Shown here: positions 17,909 to 21,143 of the stretch, in pieces
How positions within the stretch are numbered: position 1 is the first letter of the stretch
Layout of the letters: every line of letters starts with the position of its first letter
Source: Chara braunii
Taxonomy: Eukaryota > Streptophyta > Charophyceae > Charales > Characeae
NCBI GenBank assembly: GCA_003427395.1
Contig: BFEA01000144.1
Coordinates: 1,114,690 to 1,135,832, forward strand
Direction: 5' to 3'
Length of the DNA stretch: 21,143 nucleotides
Made by a program: the position numbers and the translations under genes
Notes under the pieces: model-generated
Told to the model about the DNA's origin: nothing
Databases searched by the model: none
The model's input: the letters and a program-made list of their open reading frames with translations, nothing else

Positions 17909-18248
17909 CTCATTTCAGTGCCAAATTCGTGTTTCTTTTTTCTCTTCTTCTTTGAGATTCTTTTCTTTGTTTTCTTTTCTTTTTTTTACTTTTGGATTCT
18001 GACAAAAACGCCACCGGGCTCATACACCCAAACTGCGACGTGTTCACACTAGCACTCGGGAGAATGCATCCAACTGCATTCATGTCCCCAGCATTTTTTT
18101 TTTTTTTTTTTTTTGCTGTTTTTGTTTTCCAACTGGGCCCCTCAGCCTCAGCCTGTCCAGGTACTGGTACTGCCATGCTTGGCAGGCTCTACATACCGGT
18201 CGCTAAAGGCTCGGACTTGTTAGCTGCGACAAGTACCGGTGGTTTAAG

Positions 18249-18452
18249 TTTTTGTGCTTCACGACGAGTGGTGCGTAAATTCGCATTCAGATGACTGGTC
18301 ATGGTCGACGTGCCTTTTCTGTTTTGTGCTAGATGCGGGAGAGCTATGTGACCAGGCGGTGCCCTATATGCCACTACAAAATTTGCTATTTTATGTGCTA
18401 GTAGGACATTAACAAAAGTACCTTGTCCTTACATCCATAAGAATTAGAACGT
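18249..18452. other. Short spacer
   Basis: Mixed sequence between the inverted-repeat element and the next SINE. Nothing is recognised. Confidence 0.5.
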
Positions 18453-18895
18453 TATGGAGTTTTTTTTTTTTTCTCTCTCTTTTTCTTTTTTTAGTAAGCT
18501 ACATTCTTCTCTCTATGTCACCTCACACTCCCTACCTACCACTACTCCTAACTATAGTCCTGCGGGAACCACGTAGCAGCCAGAACTGTGTCCATGAGAG
18601 AACATGCGGGGGCTGCTCCCGACCTGAAGGTGGGCGATACCGGCCAGGGGACAGCTGGTAGCAGCAGGGACCATGCCAACAGGACCAATCCCTGTGCCTC
18701 CCCTCAGGTCCTCTCAGCTACGAGCATCAGCAGACTCTGCCCAATGCCGACCACAGGATCCAGTGGTCTATTTCTAGGTAGCGGGCACCAAGCATGCCCA
18801 GGAAAGTACATGATGCCAATCATTCGCCAATAGGAATTGAACCCACCACCTCCTGAATGCCACTTGCAAGCCTTACCAACTGAGCTAATATGGAG
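18453..18895 (-). mobile_element. tRNA-derived SINE, family 3, copy 2, with TSD
   Basis: The minus-strand element spans 18460-18888. It has an A-box (complement of 18876-18887, TAGCTCAGTTGG), a B-box (complement of 18833-18843), a body matching 1020-1345, tail 'gagagaagaatgtagctta' and an A-rich end. It is flanked by the direct repeat TATGGAG at 18453-18459 and 18889-18895, a target-site duplication that fixes both ends. This is the best-preserved copy in the window and shows the family was mobilised as RNA by a LINE machinery in trans. Confidence 0.9.
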
Positions 18896-18902
18896 AAGAT
18901 CG

Positions 18903-18929
18903 TTTTTTTTTTTTTTTTTTTTTTTTTTT
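18903..18929. repeat. T27 tract between head-to-head SINEs
   Basis: Twenty-seven T residues lie between the 5' ends of the minus- and plus-strand family-3 SINEs. It may be the poly(A) remnant of another minus-strand insertion, or a Pol III-stopping T run. Confidence 0.9.
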
Positions 18930-18960
18930 AATGGACAAGATTATTATGGCCCCTGTGGAG

Positions 18961-19305
18961 CTGCCTAGCGCAGTTGGTAAGGCACGCAAGTGGCATTCAG
19001 GAGGTCGTGGGTTCAATCCCCATTGGCCTCATGTACCTTCCTGGGCAAGTGTGGCGCCCGCCACCTAGAGATAGGCCGTTGGTCCCCTGAGTGGCATTTA
19101 GCAGAGACTGCTGATGCTCATAGTGGGAGGAGACTGGAGGGGAGGCACACTGACTGGCCCATCGCAGAAGCTCGGCCCTGATGCTACCGGCTGTCCCCTG
19201 GCCGGTATCATCCACCTGCTGTCGCAGGTATCGCACCTGCTCGTGGGTGCATCTTCCTCATGTTCCCTCGTTGAACATGGATGTGGCTGCTACGGGGTTC
19301 CCCGT
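18961..19305 (+). mobile_element. tRNA-derived SINE, family 3, copy 3
   Basis: It has an A-box TAGCGCAGTTGG (18966-18977) and B-box GGTTCAATCCC (19010-19020), with the typical 'aagtggcattcaggaggtcg' between them. The body ('atgtaccttcctgggca', 'gcagagactgctgatg', 'agctgtcccc'-like) is collinear with the minus-strand copies. Similarity fades around 19300 ('ggctgctacggggttcccc'), so the usual 3' tail and A-run are absent or replaced. Confidence 0.85.
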
Positions 19306-19654
19306 AATACTCTACTGTACCTTGAGCAATGCTGGCCTGAGCTGGAGCAAGGTGGTGCAATTCTGTGACCCAGCCTAACGGGAGCATGAGGCCTGTTAGA
19401 GCTACGGCTTGTTCTGAAAACAGCCATCTTGGTGGTAGTCTTAGGTGGGATTCGATGGGTTTTCACCTATCTATTTCGCAGTTGGGAGGCCTTTTGATAT
19501 TTTTAAAAGGATTGTTGAATTGGTTAGTAAGTAGTTACCCATGACTTCTCCTAAATTTCCTTGATTTTTCTTAATTGATTCTCATCCGAAGCCGGGTAAT
19601 GGACCTGGTATTTCATATGTTTTGTATAATTCCAGATGGGATGCTGGGCCCAGA
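19306..19654. other. Spacer without recognised gene
   Basis: Mixed, moderately AT-rich sequence between two plus-strand SINEs. No coding frame or strong repeat is recognised. Confidence 0.5.
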
Positions 19655-20037
19655 TCCCAGCACGTGGCATTCAGGAGGCTGTGGGTTCAAGCTTCATGAC
19701 TGCCTGCGGCGCACTTAGTGCCAACGGACTGAGATAGTCCTCTCAATACCCCTGATCCGTATTACATGGGTGTGAGTGTGAGGGTGAGTGGGTTGTGTGT
19801 GGTGTGTGGGAGAGCGTTGGCCATAGCCACTGCTGCTACTCGATGAGGGGCGGGGGACGATGAGAAAGGAGAAAGGGACGCGCAGCTACTGGCAAAATGC
19901 ACGGTCTCTGCTTTAGCCCAACCCTCATCGGAGGCCCCACCCCATCTCTGACTATCGCTGTTCGGGCGGGGGGCGACATGATTTACCTCATTTGCGAGGC
20001 CCTATGCTTGCAGGGGTCCCCTCTATACAGTCTTTTT
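19655..20037 (+). mobile_element. tRNA-headed SINE, family 4, copy 2
   Basis: The head contains 'gtggcattcaggagg' followed by a B-box-like GGTTCAAGC (about 19684-19692), closely like the family-3 head, but no clear A-box. The body differs from family 3 and matches the reverse complement of 7400-7690 ('gtgggttgtgtgtggtgtgt', 'actgctgctact', 'aaaatgcac'). It ends near 'gcttgcaggggtcccct' and a short T run, lacking the 3' tail seen in copy 1. Confidence 0.72.
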
Positions 20038-20047
20038 TTTTCATGTA

Positions 20048-20205
20048 TGGAGGTGATAAGAGCATCCTCGTTAAGTGGGCCCCCGCGTTGAAGGCTCCAT
20101 CTATTGGTGGGGAGCAGCACCTGCTGGAAATCGGGTCCAGCGTCCCAATACAATGATATGATGAGTGTCTGCTGGAAATCGGGTCTAGCGTCCCTATTCA
20201 ATGAT
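20048..20205 (+). repeat. Family-1-related fragment and 48-bp tandem repeat
   Basis: 'tggaggtgataag' (20048) and 'ggtggggagcagca' (20106) repeat the pair at 4623-4694 in family-1 copy 2. Directly after, 'ctgctggaaatcgggtc' occurs at 20121 and 20169 (period 48), each followed by 'agcgtccc' and 'caatgat'. Confidence 0.7.
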
Positions 20206-20246
20206 TTGTGGCGATGTCATTAGTGTGCATCTAATGCTATGTGATT

Positions 20247-20292
20247 GTGTTCCTTTAGTCTGTTGTGATGGTGTTCCTTTAGTCTGTTTATG
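20247..20292 (+). repeat. 24-bp tandem repeat, two copies
   Basis: 'gtgttcctttagtctgtt' starts at 20247 and 20271. Confidence 0.85.
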
Positions 20293-20672
20293 TCATGCAA
20301 AGCCAAATCCATGTTCCACCATATCGGCCATGTTACTCTAAGTAGCAGAGGCATTGATTACTTCCCTGCTACAGGGAGGGATTGATCTCCTGCCATCAGG
20401 ACCTATCCCTAACGAAACGCGTTCTCATCAACCACCACCACAAACTATCATTGAACAATCAACAAACACTCCAAAAAACATATCAGACACTTGAAAACCC
20501 TAAACACGCTACCTCCCACCTGAGGGGCAATCGATTCCCCATGTTGATTGAAACCGAGGGCCGGACAATTCCAATCAATGATGGGGACATCAACTATCCT
20601 ACCCCCATCCGCTGCCAGTCATCGAGGAGTGATTCAACAATGAAACAGAAGGGAGGGGGGCAAATCATACAT
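20293..20672. other. Spacer; possible 3' flank of minus-strand gene
   Basis: A near-complementary pair, 'ccccatgttgattg' and 'caatcaatgatgggg', lies around 20538-20588. No gene is supported on the plus strand; the long plus-strand frame here (20382-20996) is antisense to the better minus-strand candidate and is codon-repeat driven. Confidence 0.45.
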
Positions 20673-21143
20673 TTATCCATCTCTAATCCCCTCTTCCCCA
20701 TCGTCATCAGATCCCCACCACACTCCCCCTGTGATGATGTTGCTGATTTCGGTGGTGTTGCCAACGCTAATGCTGTTGTTGGTGTTGCTGCTGTTGGCGG
20801 TGAATCCTTCATTGTCTTCACCGCTGCTGCTGCTGCTGCTCATGATGATGTCGTTGTTGTTATCGGCGCTGTCTCCTTCATTGTCTTCACAGCCGCCGGT
20901 ATCGCTGATGTCGCTGTTGTTGCTGTTATTGATGTTGGCACTGTTACCTTCTTCGCTGCCTGCGCCTCGCCATCGAGCCACTCCTCCAACAGATAACGTA
21001 GGTTGCGACCCTCAGTGAAGAGGGCATAACAGGTAGCCATCATGTCACCTGCCCTCCTCCAATCGATGCAGGCTTCGAGCTGGGGATCCGGCCCCTCCTC
21101 GAGCTCCCAGATAGTATCCAGCATGCCCTCGGTCATGTCATTT
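20673..21143 (-). CDS. Possible C-terminal part of an unrecognised minus-strand gene
   Basis: Read on the minus strand, the frame is open from the window edge and contains MTEGMLDTIWELEEG (from 21136) and then MATCYALFTEGRNLRYLLEE. This is a mixed, protein-like composition unlike the repeats elsewhere, but no family is recognised. After about 20960 this frame turns into Thr/Ala repeats, while the neighbouring frame carries an acidic Asn/Ser/Asp/Glu-rich tail with EDNEG occurring twice and a six-Ser run, ending at a stop near 20670. A frame change (assembly error, indel or a short intron; AAG|GTAACA lies at the transition) may join the two. The start is outside the window. It could equally be a decayed transposon gene. 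Confidence 0.4.
20735..20960. repeat. Interrupted trinucleotide repeat tract
   Basis: Long stretches of GTT/GCT/GAT-type triplets on the plus strand (CAG/AAC/ATC on the minus), including (GCT)n at 20822-20839. 'ccttcattgtcttcac' occurs twice, at about 20806 and 20875, suggesting a ~69-bp unit expansion. Triplet periodicity keeps several frames open on both strands. Confidence 0.75.

Larger units (their letters stand above)
17125..18248. mobile_element. 1.1-kb inverted-repeat element, CTTAAACCACC family
   Basis: Ends 17125-17151 and 18222-18248 are inverted repeats, 24 of 27 matching, starting CTTAAACCACC(A/G)GTACTTG and extending to CAGCT. The terminus matches the arms at 15756-15927. The interior holds a second, unrelated inverted-repeat element (17447-17908), a T run (about 18096-18114) and no protein I recognise. 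A target-site duplication is not obvious. It is likely a non-autonomous DNA transposon; the superfamily is undetermined. Confidence 0.65.

Noticed and set aside
18961-19030. Functional tRNA gene
   Set aside because: Same reason: boxes are present but no cloverleaf, and the sequence continues into the SINE body that occurs three times in the window.
20382-20996. 204-residue plus-strand frame with Ala/Val-rich tail
   Set aside because: The Ala/Val-rich part is triplet repeat read antisense to the better minus-strand candidate, and the first part shows no domain.
1-21143. CRISPR array, phage-defence or biosynthetic gene cluster
   Set aside because: No regularly spaced short repeats with unique spacers and no long clustered coding frames. 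The sequence features are those of a eukaryotic repeat region.

Overview
This window looks like repeat-rich, gene-poor nuclear DNA of a eukaryote. I see no intact protein-coding gene, no operon-like packing, no CRISPR array and no rRNA. The features that can be supported are retroelements, small inverted-repeat elements, tandem repeats and microsatellites, plus one 152-base assembly gap. A 12-base match to the tRNA-iMet primer site used by many plant LTR retrotransposons (12324-12335), followed by decayed Gag and retropepsin remains, suggests a member of the green lineage. A large-genome streptophyte (for example a charophyte alga) is a guess only.

Layout. Positions 1-1650 hold A-rich tracts, two oppositely oriented pieces of a 36-bp minisatellite, a small inverted-repeat element and a minus-strand tRNA-derived SINE. 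Positions 2036-6560 hold three copies of a composite tRNA-headed retroelement (called family 1 here). The first copy is interrupted by a MITE-like element and the second carries a 113-bp/306-bp higher-order tandem repeat and a (CA)n tract. Positions 6683-9077 hold a MITE with long inverted arms, a second SINE family (family 4) on the minus strand, an AT-rich block with an inverted repeat, and a second copy of the element seen at 517-825. Positions 9929-10600 hold a two-copy tandem repeat and a (GT)n tract that runs into the gap.

Positions 10790-15634 contain a possible TATA box and splice donor (weak), then a dead LTR-retrotransposon body: primer binding site, broken gag, and a tandemly duplicated zinc-knuckle/protease segment. 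The protease active site is D-T-D-S (N-T-D-S in the first copy), so the glycine change probably predates the duplication. Positions 15756-18248 contain inverted-repeat elements that share a CTTAAACCACCAGTACTT terminus, one enclosing a different nested element with a 42-bp palindrome. Positions 18453-20037 hold two family-3 SINEs in head-to-head orientation (one with a clear target-site duplication) and a plus-strand family-4 SINE. The right edge has short tandem repeats and a possible C-terminal part of an unrecognised minus-strand gene.

Nothing here works together as a pathway. The unifying theme is modular non-autonomous retroelements: families 3 and 4 share a tRNA-like head and a 3' tail but have different bodies, and family 1 seems to carry two tRNA-like modules. 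All family names are local to this answer and all alignments were made by eye.
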